Shown here one piece after another: positions 11,356-24,424 of a DNA stretch of 64,000 nucleotides. The stretch comes from Antrodiella citrinella (lineage: Eukaryota; Basidiomycota; Agaricomycetes; Polyporales; Steccherinaceae). The position numbers and the translations under genes were made by a program. The stretch's first letter is position 1, and each line of letters begins with the position of its first letter. The notes under the pieces are model-generated. The model saw only the letters and a program-made list of their open reading frames with translations. It did not search any database and was not told the DNA's origin. Location of the stretch: positions 1-64,000 of the forward strand of contig SGPM01000030.1 of NCBI GenBank assembly GCA_004802725.1. Reading direction: 5' to 3'.

Positions 11356-13050
11356 CTAGTACTGACAAACCTCAAGGGGCATATCGTCGTGGAAGGTATA
11401 TCCGCTCGCGTTTTCCGTGCCGCAGGGGTACATGTCGGACGGATGACCAATCGTGTACGAAGTGTCAAACTCCATCTGGGAAGACATGGTGAAGTCCTCG
11501 TTCATATGCATCTGTTCATGACCTTGATGTTCCCAAGGCTCAAACCCGAGAGGGTGTTGAGGCTTAGGCGCGTGCAAGTTCACGACAGGTTGCATGGGAA
11601 GGGCTGACTCAGACGGAGCGGGAGAACCGGAGAACGCGGAAGAAGGGCCAGACGAAGAAGGATCCAGGGGTGGCAGGTAGTCCGTCAAGTGGAAATACTC
11701 GTTGGGCTGATTCGGCGTAGGGTACGGAAACGCGGACATCACAGTGGATGCGGAGGTCATATTGTTGTCATTGAGCGAGAGTTGCTCGAGAGGAGATATG
11801 CTCAACGCCAAATCAGGAGCCGCGAAACTGTTCTCCGGCGACTGACTCATAGGCACACCCCACGAGAACCCACTCGTTCCCATGAAAGATTGCTCAAAGA
11901 TACCAGCGTTCACATCAGGAAGGGGCTCATCATCCTGCTGAAGCTGATCAGGATAATACGTCGGCATTTCCCATGATCTGTTTAGGACGGGAGCAGCACT
12001 CGAGGGGCGGCGTCCTCCAATCATGCGCGAACGTGCAAAGTGGCTGTTAGGAGAGTCAGGGCGAGACGCCGACTGCATCATGTGGTGCTGGTGGCCATAG
12101 AACGGCAATGAGGGGATATTGATACCGTAAAGCGGTACCGAGGATGAGCGGCGTGTGAAGTCGTATGGAGGAGGAGGACTGTCGATGGTGTGAAGGGGAT
12201 CAAAGGCNTGGNGGTGAGTGGGAACAGGCGCATGCATCATGGGGCTGGTAGACATCGCACGAATGGTGTCATAATCGCGCACAGCAGCGGCGAGCTCGTC
12301 GCCTTTCTTGCCCTCGAGGAGCATAGCCGCCACATCCTCGCAGCGCTGCTCGTCCTGCGGAGTCAAGGTCATTTTGCCTTTGGCGGCCTCACGAGCAGCT
12401 TTCTTCGCCTTGTTGTGCACCGGACGGAACCGGTACTCAGGGTAGAGTTTCTGATGCTTTGCTTTCGCCTGCTTAGCAAGATGATCCCACGTCTTCTTCT
12501 CCTCTTCAGGCAAGGCTTTCCAGCAGTTGCCTGTGCAGAATCGCGCGATGAACATCGACCGCCATCTGAGAACGAGACTGGGTACTCACCAATGATCTTG
12601 GATAGTGACACATGGCTAGGCTCGATCGATCCCGGAACGTGCTTCTGTTTGACAAAGTCTGCGCGGAAGAGCATGAAGGCGTTGGGAGGACGAGGGATGT
12701 ATCCTTGCGAGCGTCGCTTGCCTGGCGGCACACGTCGCCTGCTCTGTGTACTCTGGGGATTCAGCGAAGGAGGGAACAGCGCATCGGAGGGTGACGGTGG
12801 TAGAGGTGTGTCCTCGTCTATAACCGGTTCCGGTTCGGTGTAGCTGCCAGGTGTGACGTTGGGGGCAAAGACGACCGCCTTGGGCGAATTCCGAGGTGAA
12901 GAGACAATGCCATAGTTGCCCGCCTTGACTGGTGTAAGACCTGGAGTGCGAATGATCAGTGACCAGAACCAATGCGCTGCTACTGTACAACATACCGTTG
13001 ATGAGTGACGATTTTCTGCGGTAACTTGAGTAACGAGTGGTGGCCGGCAT
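11356..13050 (-). CDS. HMG-box transcription factor (MATA_HMG/SOX-like box)
   Basis: Predicted nuclear sequence-specific DNA-binding regulator. Exon 1 encodes MPATTRYSSYRRKSSLING. The HMG box (about residues 85-155) starts IPRPPNAFMLFRADFVKQ and continues across an intron into NCWKALPEEEKKTWDHLA, then YPEYRFRP with a basic tail (KAKKAAREAAKGK). The first helix, RPPNAFMLFR, is the mating-type/SOX form rather than the general HMGB form. The C-terminal 350 residues are rich in Ser, Pro and Asn and probably form an activation region. They end PLEVCQY. Basidiomycete proteins of this kind include the pheromone-response and sexual-development regulators Prf1 and Pcc1, but I cannot assign this copy to either. 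Two undetermined bases, at 12208 and 12212, leave two residues unknown in the Pro-rich part. Confidence 0.85.
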
Positions 13051-14975
13051 ATTCTAGGAATCCTGGATAACAAAAAGCAAAATGGAGAGTGACCACGTTC
13101 CCGATCGAGTGAGACAATTGGAGAGGGAGGAGGAAGTGGGGGAGAGCGAGCGAAACAAAAGAGCTTATTGTTCTCGTGTTCTTATTGGGATGATGGGATG
13201 AGAACGGTTCCTCGACCAGGGCCGGCGCTTGACACCATCGACTTCCCAGATCTCGCTTCTAAACATTCGACAGCGTGATTCGAACCCCCGCACACCGCGC
13301 TCATCATCCGTCGCATTCCGGCCCTGTGCCGTTAACTTATACCTCCGAGGTTTGGGTTTTCCTCCCCATCTCCTCAGAGGCAAACTCTCTGCACCGCTCA
13401 AACATCGCATACCGTGACGCTGAGATGAGGAGGTGTTGACGATGCGACATGATCCCAAGGCTGAAATCACAATCAGATGAGAGACAGCGCACACGTCCTA
13501 GCGGTGTCGTGGGTCTTACCGCGCGTATATCAAACCTGGTCCGAAACGGTCACTTCGTTTGTGTTCCCAAAAGGAAACGAGCTTGTCCTCAACTCTTTCG
13601 ACGCATGCGCACTCGCAGCCGCGAAAGGTAACATCAGGCATTCTCGTCTCGGGTGTCTTCGAATGGGGTCAATGGGCGGAGCCTCGACGCCCAATTTTCC
13701 GGTCAGAAGCTAGGCTCCAGAGTCGAATACGTGTTCGCAAAAGAGATCCCTGGAGCGGATAACGTGGTTTTCATTTTGTGGAATTGGCCTTGCCTTCTGT
13801 TTTGCTCAAGAGAATCGCAGGACCGGGTTCAACTTGCTGCCTTGCTATCGTACAACCATCTTGGGCAAAGTTGAGTCCTGTCAAGTACTAAGTTGAAGAA
13901 AATTGACCGTACCCAGCTCTGTGGGTCGCCGCAGGGGCCATGCGTATTTTCTCCGTCAATTGAGAGCATAATGTCTATGCAGCGTGGTGTGGGAGGGTTT
14001 TGGACCCTTCCTCCGGCGGACCGCCCTATGCATTGTCCGTAAGAGGCAGTCGTTGAGGTTTTCCTTGTATTCGTCGATGAGGACACCGGCGGGAAGCGGA
14101 CTGCTGTGTTTCATATCCAAGCACGACCCTCCGCCGCCGTGATTGCCAGCAACAGAACATCATCCCGAATCGACGTGTATGTGAGGGGCTGGTCCACGCA
14201 TACCTTGACATCGACGATGTCCATGGACACATATGCGTATGGTGACAAGGCTGGCAGGAGATATATGCAAGCTCACAAAGAACCGTAGAACGACGGAGAT
14301 AACGGTCGTAAACGACAGAGGACCAGCTGAATCGTAAGATCAGTAAGATGCGTACAGTCTCCATTCTTCGCTTACCCGTTCTTCCGGGTTTGCGGTTATC
14401 GAGTACACTCACCTGGCAACGGCCGAGGTCCGTAACAAGTTCTCATAGAGGCAGTGCTCCGAAAGAAGTTTCTTGTACTTCTGAAAGTAGAGGTAGCATC
14501 GCCCAAGTAGTGCTGGTGTTTGTTGACTGGATAGTCGTAATCCATATAATGCAGGACAGCAACAACAGCCCAACTACAGTCAGAAAGTAACTGTAAAAGA
14601 CGGATCAATGGGTAAAAATTCTGTTACAGCAGTCGACTCACTGTCATAGGCACGCGACCTTATAACGACGCGTCGACGCCCTGCGGCGGTTAAGCTCAGC
14701 TTCCAGTTTACAGCATCGGCAAATTGCCGCGTTGCAATTCGCCGGCTTTCATGTTTCCGAAGGAATGGAGAGTACAGCCGTCGAAGTCAGAAAAGAGGAC
14801 AACGAAAGAACGACTCGCGAGTCGCGAAAGGCGAATGCACCAACTTCACGCCACAGTGCCACGTGCTCGTCACGTGTAGCGCGTTTCTCAGTCGCGTCGC
14901 GGCGACAATCGCACAGTGTCTTTTTGAGACTTTCTACTTCGACTTGGAACGTCTCTGTCCTCGGGAACCCTCCAA
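13051..14975. other. Intergenic between HMG gene and SMC1
   Basis: No firm gene. The minus strand at about 13990-14640 has scattered open segments. One short hydrophobic stretch (LTVVGLLLLSCIIWIT, about 14545-14590) could be a membrane segment of a small multi-exon gene, but I could not join the segments in frame with acceptable splice sites. A sequence near 13273 resembles a tRNA T-arm but has no matching acceptor stem. The last 200 bases should hold the SMC1 promoter. Confidence 0.4.
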
Positions 14976-17900
14976 ATGCCCTTGGTACGCATAGATGTGT
15001 GTGACTTCAAGTCGTATAGGTAAGAGTCATCTTGTTTCTTTGCATTCATCCATTCAACATGTCGCAGAGGCCAACAAACCATCGGCCCCTTTCGCAACTT
15101 CACATCCGTGATTGGTCCTAATGGGGCCGGAAAATCGAATCTCATGGATGCTATCTCGTTTGTCCTGGGGGTGAAGAGTGCTCAGCTGCGGAGTAGTCAG
15201 CTAAAGGACTTGGTTTATCGAGGAAGACGGCTTGCCAGGAGCGAAGAGGGATCAGAGGCTGTACAACAGGAAGAAGAGGAAGAGGGGGAAGGAGAGGGGA
15301 CAGCGAAGAAGGCATGGGTTCTGGCTGTATATGAAGATCAGAACAAGAAAGAGTGGAAGTTTCAACGGACGTGAGCACCACCTAGCCTTCAATTTATCTT
15401 GTAATTCGATTTGAACACACCCCGCACACAGCATCTCAACGACGGGCGCATCGGAGTACAAGTTGAACGACAGAGTTGTGACTTATACAGCATATAACGC
15501 GGCACTTATCTCACACAACATTCTAGTCAAGGCGAAGAACTTCCTGGTGTTCCAAGGAGACGTCGAAGCAGTTGCCTCTCAGTCACCCAAGGATCTCTCA
15601 AAACTCATCGACCAGATCAGTGGATCATTGGAGTTGTCTGGAGAATATGAACAAGCAAAGGCAGCACAGGAGAGGGCTACAGAGAACGCGACGTTCAACT
15701 TCAACAAACGGAGGGGCATCACGGGAGAAATTAAGCAGTATAAGGAGCAGAAGGGTGAGGCTGAGCGGTTTGAGAGTATGTATCAGGAAAGGGTGCGTCT
15801 ATCCCCCGATTCATTGCCTATCTCATTGACGTTGCCACGATAGGATGATATGGTCATGCACCGCATTCTGCTCAAGCTGTATCATATTCAAATGGCCCTA
15901 AGCACGCATGCCAGTGACATCAAAGCTCAAAACGAGACATTGAATGGCCTTCGGGCGGAACAGAAAGCTCACAATCAGGATCTCGAAGTTGCACGAGCTG
16001 CACAAGCCCGTGCACGGACGGCACACATGCAGAAAGAGAAGCATATCAAAAAGGCAGAGAAAGCATTGGAAGCCAAGGTATGTCTGTCATGGTATGTTCG
16101 CCAGACTCACACCTCTGAAACTGCTTGATTTTACAGAAACCAGACCTGGTGCAGCTCGAGGCGCAGATGGCACATGCTGCTCGCAAGCGGGATAACGCGC
16201 AGAAGATCAGGGACCAGGTCCAGAAAGACGCAGAAAAACAGCAGAACCAGCTCGATACACACAAACAAGACCTTGAATCTGTTCAGAGGGCTGCCAATGC
16301 TGCACAAGGTCTGTTCTTCTCATCATTTTAGGTTAGTTATCTTGCTTACTCTTGTGAGATTAGAGGCACAGCGAAGAACCAGTCAAACTAACTTATCACT
16401 CAGCGAGGAGAGTCTTGAGGAATATCGCAGATTGTACGACTACCGTCATATCGACTCGAAGTCTAGTTGCTCACCATTTGTATTGCAGGAAAGCCCAGGC
16501 TAGCATTCTCGCTGTTGCTGAGCGCCAATCTCTTGAGACCCTCTCGCGCGACGAGAAAACGTCATCTCGTGCATTGACGCAACTCAAGGACAAGAAAGAA
16601 GTCTTTGACATAAGACAGAATACTTTGAAGGCTGACCAAAGCACGCTGAGTGGTCGGAAGAGAGAGGTAGGTCTTGGAGCCACCGCTGCTATGGAGAAGT
16701 TGCTAATCACATCGTCTAGCTCGAACAAAAAGTCAACGAATTGCTCGCAGACTTGACCAAAGCCAAGCAGGAACTTGAGGCGCAACAAGCTGAGCGCACT
16801 AAGATCACACAGCTGGAGGCTGAGACGAACGAAAAGCTCGTCGACGTTCATGAGAAGCTTCTGCAAGCAGGTGTCGAGCAGCGGGAATCGGAGCGAGATG
16901 TCAAGTTCAAAGAGACGCTTTTAAATTTGCAACGTCTTTTCCCTGGTAAGATACTTCAACTCCAGTTGTAGGAAATTGCTGAACATTTATCGTCAGGCGT
17001 TCGAGGCCGTGTGATTGACCTGTGCAAACCAACGCAACGCAAGTACGAGGTCGCGGTATCTGTCGTTCTAGGTCGCAACATTGATGCTGTTGTTGTGGAC
17101 GAAGAAAAGACTGCCATTGACTGTATTGAGGTACGTTTGGAATTGGGGATAGCTTGAGTTCCTACTCACATTTTCACTGTTACAGTATATGCGCAATCAA
17201 CGAGTTGGGCAAGCCACTTTCATTCCCCTTGATACCATCCAGGTGAAACCCGTCAATGACAAATTCCGTTCCATTGCGAAAGGGGCGCGGCTGGCGTTAG
17301 ATGTTGTTCAGTACGAACCTGCAGTGGAAAGAGCTATTCATCACGCGTGTGGCAATGCTTTGGTCTGTGACACGTTGGAGATCGCGCGGACTGTGTGCTT
17401 CACCAAGAACCAGGATGTGAAAGGTTGGTTGCTACTTCACGTTCCCTCGTTATTTTCCTCGCTCAACAGCATTATTAGCTGTAACCTTAGACGGCTCAGT
17501 CATCCACAAGAGTGGTCTGATGACTGGTGGTCGCAGCTCACGCGGCAACGGTAAAAAGTGGGAAGAGAAGGAAGTGCAAGGTGAATTTTGATTTTCATCG
17601 CATAACTGTTCCGTATTCAAAGCGATGTTCCAGGCCTTCAACGAGCCCGCGACGGCCTCCTCGCGAAGCTGAAGGAGCTGTTTAATAACAGACCTCGTAG
17701 TAAAAATGACGAAGCTCTCATAGCTGAGATCACGCGACTTGAGCCTGCACACCAAGTCGCACGCGACGATCTGGTAAAGCTGCCTTCTAGCTGCACCTCA
17801 CCACCACGGTCACTAATTCACAAATACAGACGGCTTGTAAGCACAAGCTAAACGGTAACAAAGACGAACTCAAGCATCTCGACTCGGAGCTGGAGAAACT

Positions 17901-19861
17901 TCAGCCGGATCTGAAGAAGGTGCGATCATTACTCAAGGCAGATTTTCCGCCATGTGCTCATATATTCAATCAGGCTCAAGATGCATATGACGAGCTCAAA
18001 GGGCGTATTGATGCGCTGTCTGCAGTCATCCACGATGCAGAAGACGAGGTCTTTGTTTCGTTCTGCGAGAGGATCGGCGTTCAGCACATCCGGGAGTACG
18101 AAGAGCGTCAGCTGAAAGTAGCCCAGGAGGAAAGCGTGGCTCGTTTGCAATTCGACACGCAGATTGCACGTCTCACGCATCAGTAAGCCGAGTTCACCTG
18201 CCTATGACCGAATGCGGTTTCTGATGGTTCTCACATAGGTCTCAATTTGAAGAGGAGCAATTGAAGTCGACACGGGATCGATTGGCCACCTTGGAGGCCA
18301 CCATTGCCACAGAGGTGAATAACCTTAGGAACCTGGAGCAGCGCAAGGAAACACTTGAGGGTGAAATCAGGGCTATGGAGGAATCTATTGAAGAACAGAG
18401 ATCAGACCTCAAGGAGCTCACAGAAGACCTTGACCAGAAGACGAAGGAAGTGGAGCATGTGAAGAAGAAGTCATCGAAATCTGTCAAGGTATTGGACCAG
18501 GCGTTGAAGGAGATTGCGACGAAGGTAAGCTACCGATTTAGACCATACATCCCCGGCACTGATGTGATGTATGTGACGTGCAGAACGACGAGATTGAGAA
18601 GCTTGGACTGGAGCGGTCTGCAATCTACCGAAAGTGCCGTCTGGAAGAGATCAAGATTCCTCTCGTGCAAGGCAACTTGAAGAATGTCCCTATGGAAGAA
18701 GTAAGCGTTTGGATGCTAGCGTATTCTACAAATTACTAATGCACTCACTAGAATCTTCGTGATGAAGTTGCTATGGACGTAGATGAGGATGAAGAAGGTA
18801 CTCAACGCCCGAAACGTGTTCAAGATTACGGTATCGAGGTCGATTTCGACAACGTTGACGAGGATGAGCGAGAGGTATTTGCCTATTTATCGTTTCCCCC
18901 AATTGCATCTGCTAATGGCCTCCATCTATTGCAGGCTGATCCGGCAGAGGCCATTGCTGAGCTTGACGCATCCATCTCCAAGCTCGCCGCTGACATCGAA
19001 AAGATGGCTCCGAACATGAAGGCTATAGATAGGTTCATATGCTGCATGCGTCTTGATTTTACGGTCTACGTACTTACGGACATTCCAGGCTTGACGACGT
19101 CGAAGCAAAGCTTTTGGAGACGGAGAGAGAAGCAGACAAAGCCCGCAAGGACTCTAAGAGCGCGCGTGACCAGTTCAACGAGATTAAGAAGAAACGGTGG
19201 GTTTCAAACCCGGTTGGCACGGTTTTTGACACAAGCTGATGAATATATGCTACAGCTGCGAGCTGTTTAATAAGGCCTACAATCACATCTCGGAGCGTAT
19301 AGATCAAGTGTACAAGGATCTCACCAAGGGAAAGTCAGCCCCCATGGGTGGTGTGGCTTATCTCAGTTTGGAGGATTCCGAGGAGCCATATAACTCTGGT
19401 ATCAAGTATCACGCCATGCCCCCGATGAAACGTTTCCGTGACATGGAACAGCTCTCTGGAGGTGAAAAGACCATTGCCGCCCTAGCTCTTCTCTTCGCCA
19501 TCCATAGGTAAATTATTTTTTGGCATTGTGAAGGACACTTTCTTTGTGCTCACATCGTTGCCAGTTACCAACCGTCGCCATTCTTCGTTCTCGACGAGGT
19601 CGATGCTGCACTCGATAACACCAACGTTGCCAAGATTGCGACTTACATCCGTCTGAATGCCTCCGACACCTTCCAATTCATCGTCATCTCTCTAAAAGGG
19701 TCCCTCTACGAACGGAGTCACTCTTTGGTAGGCATCTACAGAGACCAGGAGGTGAACAGCTCGAGTACGCTAACCCTAGATGTGAGTCTACGTATTTTCG
19801 CCAGCCTCCGTCTTGCTAACCTTTTGTCTACCTCATTTAGTTGACACAATACGACGACTGA
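14976..19861 (+). CDS. SMC1: Cohesin subunit SMC1
   Basis: ATPase subunit of the cohesin ring that pairs with SMC3 and the kleisin Rad21/Scc1 to hold sister chromatids together. The start [15 protein letters not shown] leads into the ABC-type head with Walker [11 protein letters not shown] Glu-rich insert ([12 protein letters not shown]) sits in the N-lobe. The [16 protein letters not shown] segment and a long coiled coil follow. The hinge starts [19 protein letters not shown] and ends near [13 protein letters not shown]. The second coiled coil contains the acidic [15 protein letters not shown]. The C-terminal head has signature [18 protein letters not shown] and Walker [14 protein letters not shown]. 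The end, [21 protein letters not shown], is typical of SMC1. The gene has about sixteen or more exons joined by short introns. All ATPase motifs are intact, so it should be functional. Confidence 0.96.
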
Positions 19862-20258
19862 ACGACTCTCGATACCCTTTCCTCCCTCTGTACTACCATT
19901 GTAAACCCTCTTGCACTCATATCGACCTCTCGATCCTCGCTTTCGCACTGCCTCCCAACGAAGTATCTGTTCCCTTGTCTGCAAACTTGTGATGTGATGT
20001 TATGATGTAGCCGTACAATAAGGATAATATAAACATGCGGATACGTGAAGATGGAAGGAGTGAACCTCTGAAAAAAAAAAAGTGAGCAAAATGGAGTGAA
20101 ACGCTTGGATGGACGGTAGTAAGATGAGTTGTTTGCTAAGAACAAGGATCTAGAATATGGTATCAAAATGCAAGACATGCCAAGAAAGATAGCACCAGTG
20201 ATGTTGGCGTGGAAAGCATGTCAGAAAGATGCGAAGGAAAGCGTTGAAAAAAAAGCGG
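19862..20258. other. Convergent 3' flanks of SMC1 and the Ser/Pro-rich gene
   Basis: Contains an A11 run near 20071-20081 and no supported gene. The two neighbouring genes converge here. Confidence 0.5.
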
Positions 20259-23200
20259 TCAAAACGCCTCCCCGATATGACTGTCGTACTCGTGTTGATA
20301 CCCAAAGGTGTCCTTACTCGCTTCACGCAATAGACTATGCTGCGGCCGATCACGAGGCGCAGTCTCCGTCTCTGCCGTGTGATACGACTCGGACGTCGAC
20401 TCAGACGACATACCGAACACACTCGTTTGGGTGGGTGGCACCGGGAAGTCGGACAGGCCTGACATACGTGACGGCTCAGTGTCGGAGGTCATGTAACTCG
20501 TGCGCTCATTGGGCGTGAGAGGGGCGATGAGGCTGGAGTACCGGGAGGGCGCAGAGTACTGCGACAGGACGCGGAGGGGGCCCGGCCCGCCGTCTGCGGC
20601 CTCATCGAGCCCTGCTTCGTCCGCGATGACAGACAGGCGGGTGGACTCGCGGTAGGGACTCATCATGATGGACGGTGTTGATCCAGCGTCCACTTCGCCC
20701 ACACGAAGATACGCTATAAAGTCAAGAGAGTCCGTAAACGCAAGTATTGAGGGGTACGAAACGGTCTACGCACAGGATGTTTCATCATGGAAATTAGAGC
20801 CATCTAGCACAGATGATGCACGCGACGACTCTGTCTCATCCATTCGAATATCTTCGGGGAAATTAGCATCGGGATCCGAGAAATTGTTATCCGTAGGCAG
20901 ACGCAACGGGAGAGTCGCACTTCCTCCAAACGAGCTTGACTCCGACGAGATATGAGAATGCGAGGTGACGACATTATTGTTGTCATCCATCTCGTCCGGG
21001 CGGTCGCCTCTCATCCCTCCATACCGACTCCCCCACATCGGCGAAGTCCGACTGTCCCGTTCGCTGAACGAAAGGTCACGCTCAACCTCCCTGAGCTCCA
21101 CCAGATCCTCACTTAACTGTCGCGCCAAGTTCGTCAACCCACTCAAACTCCGACTCGCCTGCGAACTGACATCCAGCGGCAGGCTGTTCTGACGACTGGA
21201 CAGCGCAGGTCTACTCAGCGGCGAGTCCGATGATTGGCTGACTCGATCTGCAGGACGATAGAACAGATCGCGGAACCGGTCCAGGTCCCCGGGTACAGGC
21301 AGAGGGCGAGGTGACAAAGGCGGAGATGACGCCTGCGATATAAGACCAGGAGACGACCCAGAAGACCGTGCCAAGTGTGCACCGGAATAAATATTGGTAC
21401 CAGAAGATCCGCGCGCCGGAACGGGGGCGTGCTGTCGAGAGCACCTGAGGCCGCGAGCGCCTGGGAAGACGCCTCCGCAGACCGTTGATAGACGTTTCCG
21501 GGCGACTCTTCGTCGAAGTAGGTTCCTGACGGCTGCTCGTGCTGCTCATCCGAATCAGGGGAGTGCAGGATAACAGGCGGAGAGCTATATTCAGGTGCTC
21601 GTATGACTTGGACTTGAACGTGATTATGCCCCCCTGCTTCACTCGTCCCAAGCCCGCTGTCCATGCTCGTCTGTGTCCGCAACGTATGTGTCAAGGCCTC
21701 GCCGATACCCAGCTCGCTGTATCGTGACGTGGACGGTCCGTATGGGTGACCACTGGCAGTCGGGAGTAGTGAGGTCTCTTGCGGAGGTGGTTGAGGACTG
21801 AGAGGACCTTCCTCAGGGGATGCAACGTATGGTGAGTACTGAATGTAATCAGGATCGAACTCCGAGATATGTCCTGGTGTCAACTCAGCATAGAGGCACG
21901 GACTGGCTGTGATCTCCAACTGCTGCGGCTTCGGCCTCATGTTGGCTGCATACGGGTGCGAGAGCGGGGCGTACGGACGAGTGACAGCCTGGCGTCGCTG
22001 ATTGACGCTGCCCGTACTCTGAGGACTGGGAGCATTCGAATGAGGAGGAGTATATTCAGGAATGTGGAGTTTGACGGGCTGCCTGTAGTAGCCGGAGCCT
22101 TGGGCGTAGGGGTGCGATGGCATGATGATGGACTGCGAATACCTGCGCAATTGATCCTCTGGAGAAGAGAAAGCAAGACCGACACCTTCTGCAGACATGG
22201 ATGCGCCGGACGGCGTGGGTGACGACCCGTGGAAGCCGTTTACACCCGAGGATACCATGGCCAGAGCTGCGGTAGGTGATGTAGGTTCAGCAACCATTAC
22301 ACTTCCGTGCTCGCCGACTTTGAACATTGCAGTGTTATTGTGCCGCAACGCCCCCTCAAACGCATTGGCTCTCTCATCGCCAGGGATAGTAGGACTCCTT
22401 TCCATGCCATTTAGGCCGCAGAACGCAGCAGCACCCACTGCGGTCGATTTCACCATCTTCAACGCAGACTTGCTCAAGGACTGGGTGCGTAGATGACCGT
22501 GCGTTGTCGAGTCTGTCGTCACAGATCTGTACGAAATCGTATGACCCACAGAGTTGGAATGACCATGCGAGCGTGTACGTGACGTCTTGGACTGGATATG
22601 TTGTCCCGAAGTCGGATGGGAGACTGATGATTGTGTTTGTCCAGCTCCAGTAGAGAGGGACCGCCGATGATTCTTTGCAGGAGGACCATGAACATGGATG
22701 GTAGGCGGTCTCGCTTGACTTCCGAGCAGGGCACGCTCAGTGACGAAATTGAACGCGTTGGCTTGAGCACTGACGGAGAGCGTACGCGACCGAACCTGAG
22801 AAGAGCCTACGGACTTCGACCTCGCGCGAACTGAACGAGCACGTTTGTTTTGGAACGACTGGGTTGCTTTAGACTGCCATTCCTTCCGCTCAGCTTTCAA
22901 GCGTTCGCCCTCTGCAACGACCCTACAATCAAAACAATGGTCAAAACTACAAATGATACTCAGAGTGAAACGCATGACATACTGCGCCAATGACGGGACC
23001 GGACTGGGTATCGCCAGATCGTCCAACGCCCAACTCTTAGGCCGATTCGGCTTCAGAGTTGACGGGACCACAGCTTGTCTCACAGGACTCTTCCGCTTTT
23101 CATCCACAGGCACCGCCGCCGCCGCCGCCGAACTGAACAAGTTGCCCATAGACCTCGCCTTCTTCAACTCCTTCGGGCTATGACCATGACTCTGTGCCGA

Positions 23201-24424
23201 GTCACTTCTGGAGCCAATAAGCGGGAACTTCGCTTCAGATGGTGAGAGCGGCGATTCGGGTGGACTGACGATACGTCCACTGGGTGAACCGTCAACGAGC
23301 CTCAAGGCGAACCTAGGACGCGGTAGAATGAGGGCGTCACACCAAGTTTCTGCTGATAACCACCGCTGCTTTCCTCGAGGGATGTCACGTAGGTTGGGTG
23401 TCGATACGCTTGCTTTGAGAATGGAGTTGCGAGGGGACGGTTTGAGATAGTCGGGAACTTTGGGGCCACGGGGATCAAGGAGGTTGAGGTTGAGCCTGCT
23501 GGGGTCCAGGAAACGCGTTTTCCCCTTGACAGCGGGAGGTGCGCTGCGAGATGAGTCGAGTGCGGCGTTGGTGACGGCAGCGTAGGGATGGCGGGCAGGG
23601 TCGGTACTGACGGAGTGGAAGCTGAAGGGGGACTGACGACTGGAGACACCACGGGTGGAGGAGTGGACGAGGAGCGAGGAGTAGTAGTACTCTGAGTCTT
23701 CGGCGATAGTTTCCTGCCGTAGGCCGTAAGCGGACGGTGCAGGATCAGTCGCACGCTGCCGGGGCGGGGGCACGCTCGACGTTGAAGCAGATGCATTCAC
23801 ACGCCGTCGCAGCGAGCCATCATCCGGATTACGGCCAAGGCTCAGCTGGTCCATCGACGATGCATGATGCAGACTCTTGCGGCCGAACGACAAGATGCTT
23901 GCCAAACTCGCTCGGTTGTTCGGGGGCGGTGACACAGCAGGTGGCGGCGTCGGGAGCTGCGGTGTCCTCTCTGTCGGCATGGGGGACGCTCCAATGCCAC
24001 CTGCCTGGTCGAGGTCGATGAAGGACGGGACGGAGGGACGATTCCGGAGTTCGGAGCGCCCCTGGGGTGCTCTAGATGAGGATGTAGAGAAATGAGACGC
24101 ATTGGACAAGACTCGATTCCTCGTGGTCCGAAACATTTGCTCGCCGTCTTTCCTCGCGTTGTATGCAGACCCTCGCTCCGACAACCATCCAGTCAAGACA
24201 TCTCCCCAACTATCTCGGTCCCCACCTCCGTTACTTCCACTTCCACCTCCACTTTGTCGTGTCGGTTGTTCTACTGGTCCGTTGTAGGGAATGTACCAGT
24301 CGTCATTTTCTTCGGGGTCCTCCAGTGCACGGGCATGGCTTGAGCTGGCACCCCTTGAGATTGAACCGAAGCCAAAGACAGACAGACGAGATGACGAGGT
24401 CGCGGGCTGTGTCTTTGCCGCCAT
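20259..24424 (-). CDS. Long Ser/Pro-rich protein of unknown function
   Basis: I do not recognise this protein. It starts MAAKTQPATSSSRLSVFGFG and is about 1,300 residues of low complexity: Ser/Pro-rich N-terminus, an Ala run coded by CCG repeats, a short charged helix (AEGERLKAERKEWQS) after a 60-nt intron near 22,925-22,985, then Tyr/Pro-rich repeats such as SHPYAQGSGYY, RPYAPLSHPYAAN and SGHPYGPS. A probable helix, LTNLARQLSEDLVELREVERD, lies near the C-terminus. The last exon, after a clear GT-AG intron, ends HEYDSHIGEAF. The frame changes near 21,425 without a good consensus intron; either a poor GTCTAT donor is used or there is a one- or two-base error. Composition suggests a disordered cytosolic scaffold or regulator. 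Confidence 0.65.
23113..23130. repeat. (CCG)6 microsatellite coding for poly-Ala
   Basis: Six perfect CCG units on the plus strand encode an Ala run in the minus-strand Ser/Pro-rich protein. Length variation would keep the frame. Confidence 0.8.

Noticed and set aside
13260..13400. tRNA gene on the minus strand, suggested by GGTTCGAATCA near 13273
   Set aside because: The T-stem does not pair beyond chance (GGGGG against CACGC) and no acceptor stem or D-arm forms upstream, with or without an intron.
13990..14640. Small multi-exon membrane-protein gene on the minus strand
   Set aside because: A hydrophobic stretch and several open segments are present, but each joining attempt gave in-frame stops or poor splice sites.
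20040..20090. A-rich run as a transposon poly-A tail
   Set aside because: An 11-base A run between convergent 3' ends without target-site duplication or element-like sequence is more simply part of untranslated regions.
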